Source: an uncultured Bacteroidales bacterium (lineage in GTDB: Bacteria; Bacteroidota; Bacteroidia; Bacteroidales; Paludibacteraceae). Taken from it: DNA of 64,000 bases. Below the pieces are notes generated by a model. It saw only the letters and a list, made by a program, of their open reading frames with translations. It was not told the origin of the DNA and ran no database searches. Position numbers and translations under genes: made by a program. Shown in pieces: positions 23,526 to 31,383 of this stretch; position 1 is the stretch's first letter; every line of letters starts with the position of its first letter. Location: positions 1 through 64,000 of the forward strand of contig ONMU01000005.1 of assembly GCA_900319035.1 (NCBI GenBank). The letters are read 5' to 3'.

Positions 23526-25247
23526 TTATTGTACTTCGATGCCGGTGAGGGTGAAGGTCTTGTTGCCACGGAGGATGAGGAGCTGACCGTTGCGGAGGAG
23601 CTTAGAAGCCTCACCCCAGCCCTCCCCTGAAGGGAAGGGAGTGTTTTGGAGGTCTTGCGGAGCGGCAAGGACGGCGTCTAACATGGAACGGATGGCGTCA
23701 CATTGGGTTTGGTCTGTGTTGGACGAGAAACTGACGGAATGGTTTTGCGCCGGCAGGATGAATTTCTTTACGTTCGAACCATTGATGAACTCATCTTTTA
23801 CTGCTGCTCCGGTCCAAGTGTCATCTTCTCCGTAGATGAGGATGATCGGTTTGGTGGCATTCTGCGTAGCCGCCATCGCGCGGTCGTAGAGGCTGCGGTT
23901 GAAGGTAAGGGCTGCACTCCATGGATTCTCGAACTCGCGCAGACAGCCTACGTATTTCTTATAGGTGGCATTCCATGCCGGGGCTGCCTGTTCACCTACA
24001 ATCAGGTCGTACCGCAGGTCATAATAGCCCAGTTCGCATTTGGATTGATACGAATAGGCATGGCAAGAGACAATCTTTCCGTTCTCACGCACCCACCATT
24101 CATTCTCAGTGATACCGAAAGGCTCATATGTCTTCCGTGCTACTTTTCTGCGGGGCATCTGGTCGGCGTCCGGATAGGCGCGGAGGGTGTCTATCCAGCG
24201 ACCAAAACTATCCAAGGAGAAAGAGCATTTCTCGAACATATAGGCGTAGATGGTGTCGCAATACCCGTTAAAGCCGTATTGCTGCATGATTTGCGTGTTC
24301 TTGTAGAGCTGTTTGCGGAGCGAAGCGGTGTCCGAATAGGTATGTTCATCATAGCCGAAGAGGGCTACATTGACCAAGTAACCGGCATAGAGAGAGTCGG
24401 CATGTTCCTTGGACGTATTGGCTCCACAGTTCATTTTATAGAAGATAGAGTAGATATTATCCATTTGTTCGGAGACGCCTGTCTGACGAATGCCCATGAA
24501 CATATCGAGGTACTCCTGATTCCAACCGTTTTGATACCAGTAGTTCTGCATCGTTGTGTCGCGGTCAGAGTCAAAGAAAGGTGCCGAATATGGGACATAG
24601 ACATCCATGTCTTCGGGGTGGAAGGTGTGTTGCAGCAAGGTGGTGATACCGCCTTTGCTGACACCGCTCATGACCCATTTGCCTTTGAGCACTTTCTTGA
24701 GCGCAACCACGAGGTCATGGAAATCCTCTGCCGCTTCTTCTGCACGCAGGTCATCGAGGTTGGTCCAACATTGAGAGGGCGCAGAGTAATCAAAATAGCG
24801 ATGCTCGACAGAGATATAGTTGGCGTGATAACGGTTGGCGATCTCTTCGACACAGGAGTTGGTTTCGTTCTTGAAGGTGAGATCCGGATTATTGACAAAG
24901 GTCTGATAGAGCGCATATCCGGTGCAATAGACATGATTGACGGCGGTAGTGGGATCCATCCGGTTATCGACCGTGATCAGCGCGCGCATCGGGAAGGAAG
25001 GACCATCGGGCACAGCGTGTTTCATCGGTTGGTGGAAATAGATGACGTACGTGCGTGTGTTCGGCGCCTCGGGATCCTGCGGATAATACAAGACAGAATC
25101 GATAAAACCTTGGTTTTGGCTTTGTAGATCCAGCAGCCACTGAGGAACGGTCTCGTTTTGTGCTACTCCGTGCATCGCCATTAACAGGGTTATGGCAAGA
25201 AACTTGATTTTAATGAATAATGAATAATGATTCATGAATATCTTCAT
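23526..25247 (-). CDS. secreted S37-family peptidase with T9SS C-terminal signal
   Basis: A 573-aa secreted serine peptidase of the S37 (PS-10) type. After the signal peptide (ending AMHGVAQ) comes the catalytic domain: EHRYFDYSAPS, the nucleophile elbow GVSKGG, and later IYGEDDTWTG and QNHSVSF supplying the Asp/His positions. Family members are tripeptidyl aminopeptidase-like. The last 25 residues (LLRNGQLLILRGNKTFTLTG) match the short sorting signal of T9SS cargo in this genome. A palindromic repeat (23609-23641) is inserted in frame just before that signal. Either Met1 or Met5 (MNHYSLF) may be the start; the NHYSLFI codons come from the short repeat ATTATTCATT. Confidence 0.85.
   Translation of the reverse strand: MKIFMNHYSLFIKIKFLAITLLMAMHGVAQNETVPQWLLDLQSQNQGFIDSVLYYPQDPEAPNTRTYVIYFHQPMKHAVPDGPSFPMRALITVDNRMDPTTAVNHVYCTGYALYQTFVNNPDLTFKNETNSCVEEIANRYHANYISVEHRYFDYSAPSQCWTNLDDLRAEEAAEDFHDLVVALKKVLKGKWVMSGVSKGGITTLLQHTFHPEDMDVYVPYSAPFFDSDRDTTMQNYWYQNGWNQEYLDMFMGIRQTGVSEQMDNIYSIFYKMNCGANTSKEHADSLYAGYLVNVALFGYDEHTYSDTASLRKQLYKNTQIMQQYGFNGYCDTIYAYMFEKCSFSLDSFGRWIDTLRAYPDADQMPRRKVARKTYEPFGITENEWWVRENGKIVSCHAYSYQSKCELGYYDLRYDLIVGEQAAPAWNATYKKYVGCLREFENPWSAALTFNRSLYDRAMAATQNATKPIILIYGEDDTWTGAAVKDEFINGSNVKKFILPAQNHSVSFSSNTDQTQCDAIRSMLDAVLAAPQDLQNTPFPSGEGWGEASKLLRNGQLLILRGNKTFTLTGIEVQ
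23609..23641. repeat. CTCACCCC/GGGAAGGG palindromic element, in frame
   Basis: The element CCTCACCCCAGCC then CTCCCCTGAAGGGAAGGGA forms a small hairpin around TGAA. On the coding strand it is read as PFPSGEGWGEASK. I know this kind of translated repeat from other Bacteroidota genomes. It sits exactly between catalytic domain and sorting signal. Confidence 0.6.
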
Positions 25248-25283
25248 TGTTATCTAGTTTTTAATGTTACGCCAATTAGCGTG

Positions 25284-25314
25284 CAAAATTACTGCTTTTT
25301 TCTGACATGTGCAA
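25284..25314 (-). promoter_or_regulatory. promoter of the S37 peptidase gene
   Basis: TTG (25314-25312), 20 nt, TAATTTTG (25291-25284) on the minus strand. Confidence 0.7.
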
Positions 25315-25329
25315 GTTTTTCAGGCATTT

Positions 25330-25611
25330 TTATAAGAAATAATACACCGCTGCTACGGCTAATACGAGGTGGAGAAAGAGGATGAGAGGAAGACCGTAAC
25401 GAAATTTGGGGTGTTGTGTTTTGTGACGCCACGTTTTCATGCCCAGATAAGCTCCGAGACTGCCACCAAGAAGGGAGATGGTGATCAGACGAGCTTCGGT
25501 AACCCGCCATTTATCGTGGCGGGCTTTCCATTTATCAATGCCGTAGAGAAAGAAGGCAATGATGTTGATTGCCACGAGATAGAGCAAAAGGGCAAGGATT
25601 ATTTTAGTCAT
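25330..25611 (-). CDS. DUF1294 membrane protein
   Basis: A 93-aa membrane protein with the DUF1294 signature: LYGIDKWKARHDKWRVTE, then LLGGSLGAYLGM and HKTQHPKFRYGLP. Three hydrophobic segments are visible. The function is unknown. The start at 25611 (MTKIIL) is preferred to an in-frame ATG at 25641, which lies only about 10 bp after the promoter -7 element. It is a single gene transcribed from the left half of a divergent promoter cassette. Confidence 0.85.
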   Translation of the reverse strand: MTKIILALLLYLVAINIIAFFLYGIDKWKARHDKWRVTEARLITISLLGGSLGAYLGMKTWRHKTQHPKFRYGLPLILFLHLVLAVAAVYYFL

Positions 25612-25651
25612 TGAGGATGGTGATGTTTCGTTGTTAATCAAGAAAAGCGTA

Positions 25652-25682
25652 CAAAATTACTGCTTTTTTTTGAATTATGCAA
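25652..25682 (-). promoter_or_regulatory. promoter of the DUF1294 gene
   Basis: TTG, 20 nt, TAATTTTG on the minus strand; left half of the divergent cassette. Confidence 0.65.
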
Positions 25683-25717
25683 TTTTTTGATAAAAAAGAC
25701 TTATTTTTCTTGAATAT

Positions 25718-25749
25718 TTTGCATATATGAGATTTTTTTTGTAATTTTG
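25718..25749 (+). promoter_or_regulatory. promoter of gltS
   Basis: TTTG (25718-25721), 20 nt, TAATTTTG (25742-25749); right half of the divergent cassette, 24 bp before the gltS start. Confidence 0.7.
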
Positions 25750-25772
25750 CGGCGATTTATCGGAGGCTGCTT

Positions 25773-27041
25773 ATGATCACTGTTGAATTGGATATGCTTC
25801 AGACAGCCGGAATAGGAGCTTTAGCTCTCATGGTCGGCATGTATCTAACGCGCAAAATCTCCATTTTGCAGAAATGCTGTGTCCCCTCACCGGTAAGCGG
25901 CGGTATCATCTTCTCCTTGCTTGCTTTAGCGTTGTACGGTTGGTTCGATGTGGAGGTGTCTTTTGACGATACGTTAATGAAGATCTTCATGTTGGCTTTC
26001 TTTACGTGTGTGGGTTTTCAGTGTGATCTGAGAGTGATCAAGCAGGGCGGTAAACCCTTGCTGATTATGTTGGTTTTGCTGGTAATGATGATCGTTATGC
26101 AAAATCTGATGCCGTTGGGAATCACGAAACTGATGGGTGTGGATCCGTTGTTGGGCATCACAGCCGGCAGTGTGTCCATGACCGGAGGACACGGCACAGC
26201 AGGTGGTTTTGCGGATATATTAATAGAGAAGGGGTTAGATGGCGCCGATTCGATAGGCATGGCTGCGGCTACATTTGGTCTGATAACGGGTTCGATGCTT
26301 GGTGGACCTTTAGCCGATTTGATTATCCGTAAGAGGCTCAAAGATGAGCAGAGACAGCCGCAAGACGAGGCGATTGACCCTGCTATGGCGGGTATTGAGA
26401 GCGATGAGGCGTCTCCGGAAGGTCGTGAGAAACACGTGAGTACGAACGAGCAGGAGTTCCAGCAATATGCGAAAGCGAGTTATTGGATTTTGCTGGTCAT
26501 GGGCGGCGGCACGGTGTTGCGATGGCTGTTGGCTAAAACCGGTGTGGCGTTTCCTCAATATTTCGGGGCGTTGATCTTAGCTGCTATCGTGCGGAATGTG
26601 ATGGGTGTGTTTCGTTATCGGAAAGACGGTCAATGGGTGAAAGCGGAAGGATTACTCGATATGGAGCGTATTATCAGTGTGGGCAACATCTGTTTGTCTC
26701 TGTTCCTCGGTATGGCGATGATCTCCCTAAAGTTATGGGAGTTGCAGAGTCTGGCTCTTCCGCTGATCATCATTTTAGTGGCTCAAGTGTTATTGATGGG
26801 GTTGTTTGCCTATTTCGTGACCTTCCCGATGTTGGGTAGCAACTACGATGCAGCGGTATTGTGTGCAGGTCTGTGCGGTTTTGGATTAGGCGCTACGCCC
26901 AATGCCATGGCAAACATGAGTGCTATCTGCTATAAATACCACTATTCCGCCAAACCGTTTATCATCGTACCGATTATCGGTTCGATGTTTACAGACCTGA
27001 TCAATACGGGAATTATTACTTTTTTCCTGAGTCTATTTTAG
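25773..27041 (+). CDS. gltS: sodium/glutamate symporter GltS
   Basis: A 422-aa inner membrane transporter with about ten hydrophobic segments. The family's inverted glycine-rich repeats are present: PVSGGIIFSLLAL in the first half, MTGGHGTAGGFADIL (about 136-150), and GFGLGATPNAMANM near the C-terminus. GltS takes up glutamate with sodium. The central loop (about 190-225) is charged and cytoplasmic. The start lies 24 bp after its own promoter. The convergent yqeY gene ends 22 bp downstream. Confidence 0.9.
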   Translation: MITVELDMLQTAGIGALALMVGMYLTRKISILQKCCVPSPVSGGIIFSLLALALYGWFDVEVSFDDTLMKIFMLAFFTCVGFQCDLRVIKQGGKPLLIMLVLLVMMIVMQNLMPLGITKLMGVDPLLGITAGSVSMTGGHGTAGGFADILIEKGLDGADSIGMAAATFGLITGSMLGGPLADLIIRKRLKDEQRQPQDEAIDPAMAGIESDEASPEGREKHVSTNEQEFQQYAKASYWILLVMGGGTVLRWLLAKTGVAFPQYFGALILAAIVRNVMGVFRYRKDGQWVKAEGLLDMERIISVGNICLSLFLGMAMISLKLWELQSLALPLIIILVAQVLLMGLFAYFVTFPMLGSNYDAAVLCAGLCGFGLGATPNAMANMSAICYKYHYSAKPFIIVPIIGSMFTDLINTGIITFFLSLF

Positions 27042-27062
27042 GGTTTCGTAAACGTGAGCAGA

Positions 27063-27509
27063 TCACGCCAATTGGCTCTGAACGACCTGTGCAACCATCT
27101 TGCCATCTGCATTGGGAAGAGCTGCTTTGATAGCTTTGACAAAGAGTCCCATGTTTTTCTTTTCAGCGGTCCAACCGTTCGCTTCTTTGGCTTGGTTGAA
27201 GGCACGAACGATGTCCTCTTCCGAAGCCGCTTTGGGCAGGAAGGTCTCCAAAACGTTGATCTGTGCCTGTTCGGCGTCGGCTAACTCCTGACGACCAGCA
27301 GCAAGGTATTGCTCAACCGACTCCTGACGCTGTTTGACCATCTTTTTGATGACTTGGATCTCATCGGCTTCGGTCAGTTCTTTACCTGCATTCTCCTTAC
27401 TGGTTTGCCAGTTGAGGAATGCACTTTTGATGGCACGCAGGGTCTCTGTGCGCACGGAATCATGGTTTTTCATTGCCTCCATGATCAAGGCATTTAACTC
27501 ATTTTTCAT
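27063..27509 (-). CDS. GatB/YqeY-domain protein
   Basis: A 148-aa protein matching the YqeY family: RTETLRAIKSAF near the start, IQVIKKMVKQRQES in the middle, and the C-terminal DGKMVAQVV helix of the GatB tail domain. These proteins resemble the tRNA-binding tail of GatB; their role is not established. It starts 14 bp after the small yqaE-like gene and is likely co-transcribed with it from 27776-27746. Confidence 0.9.
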   Translation of the reverse strand: MKNELNALIMEAMKNHDSVRTETLRAIKSAFLNWQTSKENAGKELTEADEIQVIKKMVKQRQESVEQYLAAGRQELADAEQAQINVLETFLPKAASEEDIVRAFNQAKEANGWTAEKKNMGLFVKAIKAALPNADGKMVAQVVQSQLA

Positions 27510-27523
27510 ATCGTATTATTTTG

Positions 27524-27679
27524 TTATTCGTTCTTATTGAGGATGATAAGGGCACCGATGACCCCCGGAATCCAACCGAAGAGGGTCAAGATGAAGACAA
27601 TAGTCACGGATCCGCAACCGCGGTCAAGAACCGCTAAAGGCGGAAAAATGATGGCTAATAAGACTTGTAAACAGGACAT
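27524..27679 (-). CDS. YqaE/Pmp3-family small membrane protein, 51 aa
   Basis: A 51-residue protein from ATG 27679 to the stop at 27526-27524. The sequence has the Pmp3/YqaE pattern: MSCLQVLLAIIFPPLAVLDR, a GCGS turn, and a second hydrophobic helix ending WIPGVIGALIIL. Two membrane helices form the whole protein. Family members modulate membrane potential and respond to stress. It lies between the divergent cassette and yqeY on the minus strand. Confidence 0.9.
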   Translation of the reverse strand: MSCLQVLLAIIFPPLAVLDRGCGSVTIVFILTLFGWIPGVIGALIILNKNE

Positions 27680-27745
27680 TGTATGGGTACTTTAAAGGGG
27701 TGTTATTTTGGGTTCATCTATCCTTGTCGTGTTCAGAATAGGCTG

Positions 27746-27776
27746 CAAAATTACTGCTTTTTTTTGAATTATGCAA
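27746..27776 (-). promoter_or_regulatory. promoter of the yqaE-yqeY unit
   Basis: TTG (27776-27774), 20 nt, TAATTTTG (27753-27746) on the minus strand. Confidence 0.65.
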
Positions 27777-27811
27777 TTTTTTGACAAAAAAGACGTATTT
27801 TTCTTGAATAT

Positions 27812-27843
27812 TTTGCATATATGGGATTTTTTTTGTAATTTTG
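27812..27843 (+). promoter_or_regulatory. promoter of the cytidylate-kinase-like gene
   Basis: TTTG (27812-27815), 20 nt, TAATTTTG (27836-27843), 38 bp ahead of the start. Confidence 0.7.
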
Positions 27844-27880
27844 CACGCAAAATCGAATACGAACAAAAGACAAACGCAAT

Positions 27881-28447
27881 ATGGCAAAAGGATTTATTGT
27901 GACGATAGGCCGTGAGTTCGGAACCGGCGGTCGTAAGATAGCCACCGAGTTGGCAGAGATGTTGGGCGTGAAGTTGTATGACCGCCAAGTGTTGGAACCT
28001 ATCCGTGAGGAGCGTAACCTGACTCAGGAAGAGGTGGATCATATCAAATCGGTGAAGCCCAGTTGGTGGTACGAGAATGTGTCGCAGGAGTTGTATGACG
28101 AGGAGGAGAAACTGGTTCTTGAGTTGGCTCAAAAAGAGTCGTGCGTGATACTCGGTCGCACGGGTTTTCATATTTTCCGTGAGGACGAGCGTGCGTTTAA
28201 GGTCTTTTTGATGGCAGACAAACCTTTCCGTCGTGAGAAAGTAGCTCGTCGATTGAATATCAACGAAGGTAGTGCCGATCTGCTGATTGACGAGGTGGAC
28301 AATGCGCGTGAGAACTTCACGAAGACCTTCAGCGGCAAGAGTCGTTACGATGCACGCAACTATGATTTAGTGCTGAACGTAACGGGTTTGGAGCCCAAAG
28401 AGGTAGCGCGGTTTATCGCGGAGTGTGTGCAACGCGCCAAGATGTAA
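27881..28447 (+). CDS. cytidylate kinase-like protein
   Basis: A 188-aa protein of the cytidylate-kinase-like family. The P-loop variant is GREFGTGGRKIA (residues 10-21). A LILGR-type core strand is seen as CVILGRTGFHIF (87-98), and DNARENF and KTFSGKSRYDARNYDL follow the family pattern. These proteins resemble CMP kinase but are separate from the housekeeping enzyme; the substrate is not known. It is a single gene with its own promoter. grpE follows 129 bp later and has a different promoter type. Confidence 0.85.
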   Translation: MAKGFIVTIGREFGTGGRKIATELAEMLGVKLYDRQVLEPIREERNLTQEEVDHIKSVKPSWWYENVSQELYDEEEKLVLELAQKESCVILGRTGFHIFREDERAFKVFLMADKPFRREKVARRLNINEGSADLLIDEVDNARENFTKTFSGKSRYDARNYDLVLNVTGLEPKEVARFIAECVQRAKM

Positions 28448-28505
28448 GAGGATCGTTTGATCACCGAAAATAGAAGCAGGACACGGTTGTTCTGCGGCAT
28501 TTATA

Positions 28506-28522
28506 TCTGCCAAAATGGCAGA
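28506..28522. promoter_or_regulatory. palindrome upstream of grpE, possible operator
   Basis: TCTGCCA-AAA-TGGCAGA is a perfect 7-bp inverted repeat. It lies 11 bp upstream of a sigma-54-like element, where an activator or repressor could bind. Confidence 0.45.
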
Positions 28523-28533
28523 GAGGGAGTCTG

Positions 28534-28549
28534 TGGCACGGGATTTGAC
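28534..28549 (+). promoter_or_regulatory. sigma-54-like -24/-12 element upstream of grpE
   Basis: TGGCAC, 5 nt, TTGAC. The -24 half is perfect; the -12 half has GA where GC is expected. No TAnnTTTG promoter is visible between the previous gene and grpE. Confidence 0.4.
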
Positions 28550-28576
28550 CATGCCAAGATGTAAAACTATGCAGTT

Positions 28577-29161
28577 ATGAAAAAAGAAGAAAAGATAGAC
28601 ATTGAAAAAGAAACCCCGCTTCAAGAGGCGGAAGAAATGAACAGCTCGCAAAGCGAGGGTAATGAAGAATCATCGGCTCTGAATGACGAGCAAGAGAATC
28701 CGAATGAAGAGGCTGACGAGACGGAGGCGCTCAAGGAACGTATTGCTGAGTTGGAGGACAAGAACCTGCGAATGATGGCAGAGTTTGATAACTACCGCCG
28801 TCGTACCAACAAGGAGAAATTGGAACTGATGGCGACAGCCGGAGAGCGTATCTTCACGGAGATGTTGCCGTTGGTGGATGATTTTGAGCGTGCCGTAGCC
28901 GTCATGGACAAGACGAATGATATTGATGCTGTGCGTGAGGGTATTCACCTCATTCAGCAGAAGTTCATTGCCTTCCTTGACAAACAGGACGTACACGCCA
29001 TCGAGACCGAAGGCGTGGATTTCAACACGGACGAGCACGAGGCAGTGACGACTTTTGCAGCAGGCGAGGACCAGAAAGGCAAAGTGATCGATTGCACGCA
29101 AAAGGGATATAAGTTAGGCGAGAAAGTGATCCGGTTTGCTAAAGTGGTGGTCGGCGAATGA
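28577..29161 (+). CDS. grpE: nucleotide exchange factor GrpE
   Basis: A 194-aa cochaperone. The first 55 residues are acidic and disordered, followed by the long dimer helix (ALKERIAELEDKNLRMMAEF) with DNYRRRTNKE, then MLPLVDDFERAV and the C-terminal beta domain (GVDFNTDEHEAV, KVIRFAKVVVGE). GrpE drives ADP release from DnaK. dnaJ follows 95 bp downstream, the common Bacteroidota pairing; dnaK is not in the window. Confidence 0.95.
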   Translation: MKKEEKIDIEKETPLQEAEEMNSSQSEGNEESSALNDEQENPNEEADETEALKERIAELEDKNLRMMAEFDNYRRRTNKEKLELMATAGERIFTEMLPLVDDFERAVAVMDKTNDIDAVREGIHLIQQKFIAFLDKQDVHAIETEGVDFNTDEHEAVTTFAAGEDQKGKVIDCTQKGYKLGEKVIRFAKVVVGE

Positions 29162-29162
29162 A

Positions 29163-29254
29163 TAATTAACAATGAACAATGAACAATGAATATCTCGTAG
29201 CGACAGCCCTTGCCCAAAAAAATTCATTATTCATTAATCATTAATCATTGAATA
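29163..29254. repeat. short tandem repeats between grpE and dnaJ
   Basis: AACAATG is repeated three times with small changes (about 29167-29187), and ATTCATTA/ATCATTA units fill about 29222-29250. The repeats end just before the dnaJ start. Confidence 0.6.
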
Positions 29255-29256
29255 GT

Positions 29257-30420
29257 ATGGCAGATAAAAGAGATTATTATGAGGTGTTGGAGGTCTCAAA
29301 GACCGCTACCCCCGAGGAAATAAAAAAAGCTTACCGCAAGAAAGCTATCCAATATCATCCGGACAAGAACCCGGGGGACAAGGAAGCCGAGGAGAAATTC
29401 AAAGAGGCGGCTGAGGCTTATGAAGTGCTGTCTGATCCGCAGAAGAGACAGCGTTATGACCAATACGGCTTTGCCGGTATGGGCGGCGCAAGCGGATTCA
29501 GCGGCGGTGGTATGTCTATGGAGGATATCTTCACCCATTTCGGTGATATCTTCCAAGGCGCAGGTTTCGACATCGGTGACATCGGTGAGATGTTTATGGG
29601 CGGCGGTCGCAGTCGCGGTCCGCGTGTCCGCCGAGGGAGTGACATGCGTGTCAAAGTGCGTCTGACGCTGGAGGAGATAGCGAAAGGCTGCGAGAAGAAG
29701 ATCAAAGTGCGTAAGTTAGTGCAATGCAAGGACTGTAACGGTTCGGGTAGTGCGGACGGTCGCACGGAGACCTGTCCGACCTGTAAGGGTTCAGGACGCG
29801 TCATTCGTCAGCAGCGCGGTATCTTCGGAATGATGCAGGTTCAATCGGAGTGTGAAACCTGCGGCGGCGAAGGAACGGTAGTTAAGAACAAATGTCCGAA
29901 ATGCGGTGGTCAGGGTGTTATCCGTGACGAAGAGGTGATCACGATCACGATACCGGCAGGAGTCATGGGCGGTATGCAACTGACTGTGCCCGGCAAGGGA
30001 AATGCAGCGCCTCGCGGCGGTGTGAACGGCGACCTGCTGGTACTCATCGAAGAAGAGGAACACAAGGATTTTATCCGTCAGGACAGCGATCTGGTGTATA
30101 ACTTACTGTTGGATATGCCGACGGCGGTATTGGGCGGACAAGTGCAGATCCCGACCCTCACTGGCGATGTGAAGATCACGATCACCCCGGGTACACAACC
30201 GGGTAAGGTGTTGCGAATGAGAGGCAAAGGTCTGCCGCGTATTGACCAATACGGACGTAACTATGGTGTGGGCGACTTGCTGATCAATGTGGGAGTTTAT
30301 ATCCCCGAGCACCTCGACAAAGACGAGCGTAAGTTGATCGAACAGCTGCAGGACAGTAAGAATATCGCACCGGGTTCGGCGGACAAGAAGAATTTCTTTA
30401 GAAACCTATTTGGAATATAG
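29257..30420 (+). CDS. dnaJ: chaperone DnaJ
   Basis: A 387-aa type I J-protein. The J domain (5-70) has the HPD motif in YHPDKNPG. A Gly/Phe-rich region follows, then four zinc-binding CxxCxGxG repeats ([32 protein letters not shown]) and the C-terminal substrate-binding domains. It stimulates DnaK ATPase and delivers clients. The start is ATG 29257; an in-frame TTG nine bases earlier is not needed. The next gene's longest frame overlaps its stop by 11 bp. Confidence 0.95.
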   Translation: MADKRDYYEVLEVSKTATPEEIKKAYRKKAIQYHPDKNPGDKEAEEKFKEAAEAYEVLSDPQKRQRYDQYGFAGMGGASGFSGGGMSMEDIFTHFGDIFQGAGFDIGDIGEMFMGGGRSRGPRVRRGSDMRVKVRLTLEEIAKGCEKKIKVRKLVQCKDCNGSGSADGRTETCPTCKGSGRVIRQQRGIFGMMQVQSECETCGGEGTVVKNKCPKCGGQGVIRDEEVITITIPAGVMGGMQLTVPGKGNAAPRGGVNGDLLVLIEEEEHKDFIRQDSDLVYNLLLDMPTAVLGGQVQIPTLTGDVKITITPGTQPGKVLRMRGKGLPRIDQYGRNYGVGDLLINVGVYIPEHLDKDERKLIEQLQDSKNIAPGSADKKNFFRNLFGI

Positions 30421-31381
30421 ACCGCTCACTATGTTCGTTAAAAGACAAAAGACCGCGGCTACGCCGCTAAAAGACAATAGACTAAACACTATTGTTCGAT
30501 ACATTTTTATCCTTTGTCTATTGTCCATTGTCCATCGTCCTTTATTAGCGGAAGTGCCGATAGAGAAAGCGGATTTGAGTGAGCCGACGGGTATAGCGCC
30601 GGCTTACTTTGGTCCTAACGCCTTGCCTATTATCGACATGTTAGACGGCGAGACGCAACGCGATCTGCGTGTCGAATTGGCAGGAGAAGGGTATATCGGC
30701 TACGGACATCATAATAACACGGCGGATCTTTTTGCGCGCGTGTGCGTGCCCCTGTTCGCGCGCTGGGCGAACCTGACGGTTTGGATGCCGGTTTTCGGGT
30801 GGTATGACCAGTATGACGGTAAGGGTTCCGGCGCCGGAGATGCCTATGTGTCGGCAGACATACAGGTGTTGCATAATGAGTGGTTCAAGACCGAGAAAGC
30901 GAGATATATTCCGCAGATGACCGTTCGTGCGGGTATCAAATCGGCGAGCGGTGAGCAGTTTGAGCGTCGCCGTCATTTCGATTGCCCGGGATATTTCTTC
31001 GACCTCTCGATCGGTCAATCCATACCGATTAAACAAGTGACGTTGCGTTTAGCCGGAAGTGCCGGTTTCCTTTGCTGGCAGACCGATAACGCACGGCAGA
31101 ACGATGCAATCATGTACGGTTTGCAGGCTCAGTTACGGCATGAGTATTTCTCCTTGCAGGCTACATGGGGCGGTTATGTCGGCTGGGAAAAACATGGCGA
31201 TGCCCCGATGAGTATCAAAGCTCGTGCGGCAGGGCACGTCAAGGGATTTGAGCCGTACGTACAATACCAATACGGTATCAAAGACTACCCGTATCACCAG
31301 ATACGCGTTGGTTTGGTCTATAATATCTCGATTTTAGACCGCTTTGCTAAAAGACAAAAGACCGCTACGCTAAACGAATAA
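30410..31381 (+). CDS. secreted, barrel-like outer membrane protein of unknown function
   Basis: Up to 323 aa; the start may be ATG 30410 (overlapping dnaJ) or ATG 30431 (MFVKRQ). An N-terminal hydrophobic segment ([15 protein letters not shown]) acts as signal peptide. The rest has alternating aromatic strands, such as [16 protein letters not shown], and a closing [20 protein letters not shown], which fits a small beta barrel. No family is recognised. The CLLSIV codons come from the short repeat TGTCTATTGTCCATTGTCC, and the C-terminal KRQKTA codons repeat an 18-bp sequence also present at its own 5' end. It precedes another outer membrane protein gene by 2 bp, so the pair probably work together. 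Confidence 0.65.
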   Translation: MEYRPLTMFVKRQKTAATPLKDNRLNTIVRYIFILCLLSIVHRPLLAEVPIEKADLSEPTGIAPAYFGPNALPIIDMLDGETQRDLRVELAGEGYIGYGHHNNTADLFARVCVPLFARWANLTVWMPVFGWYDQYDGKGSGAGDAYVSADIQVLHNEWFKTEKARYIPQMTVRAGIKSASGEQFERRRHFDCPGYFFDLSIGQSIPIKQVTLRLAGSAGFLCWQTDNARQNDAIMYGLQAQLRHEYFSLQATWGGYVGWEKHGDAPMSIKARAAGHVKGFEPYVQYQYGIKDYPYHQIRVGLVYNISILDRFAKRQKTATLNE

Positions 31382-31383
31382 AG

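Larger units (their letters stand above)
25652..25750. repeat. 99-bp divergent promoter cassette, copy 1
   Basis: It holds two outward-facing promoters: left CAAAATTA (25652-25659) with its TTG at 25682-25680, and right TTTG (25718-25721) with TAATTTTG (25742-25749). The block differs from 27746-27844 at three positions by eye. Confidence 0.85.
27746..27844. repeat. 99-bp divergent promoter cassette, copy 2
   Basis: Same layout as 25652-25750: left CAAAATTA (27746-27753), right TAATTTTG (27836-27843), three differences by eye. Confidence 0.85.

Noticed and set aside
23703..25127. A 474-codon open frame on the plus strand opposite the S37 peptidase gene
   Set aside because: The opposite strand has the signal peptide, catalytic motifs and sorting signal of a known family; the plus frame has no recognisable domain and no promoter or ribosome-binding site. 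It is a shadow of codon bias.
28450..28576. CIRCE (HrcA) operator upstream of grpE
   Set aside because: The palindrome TCTGCCA-AAA-TGGCAGA does not match the CIRCE consensus (TTAGCACTC-N9-GAGTGCTAA) in sequence or spacing.
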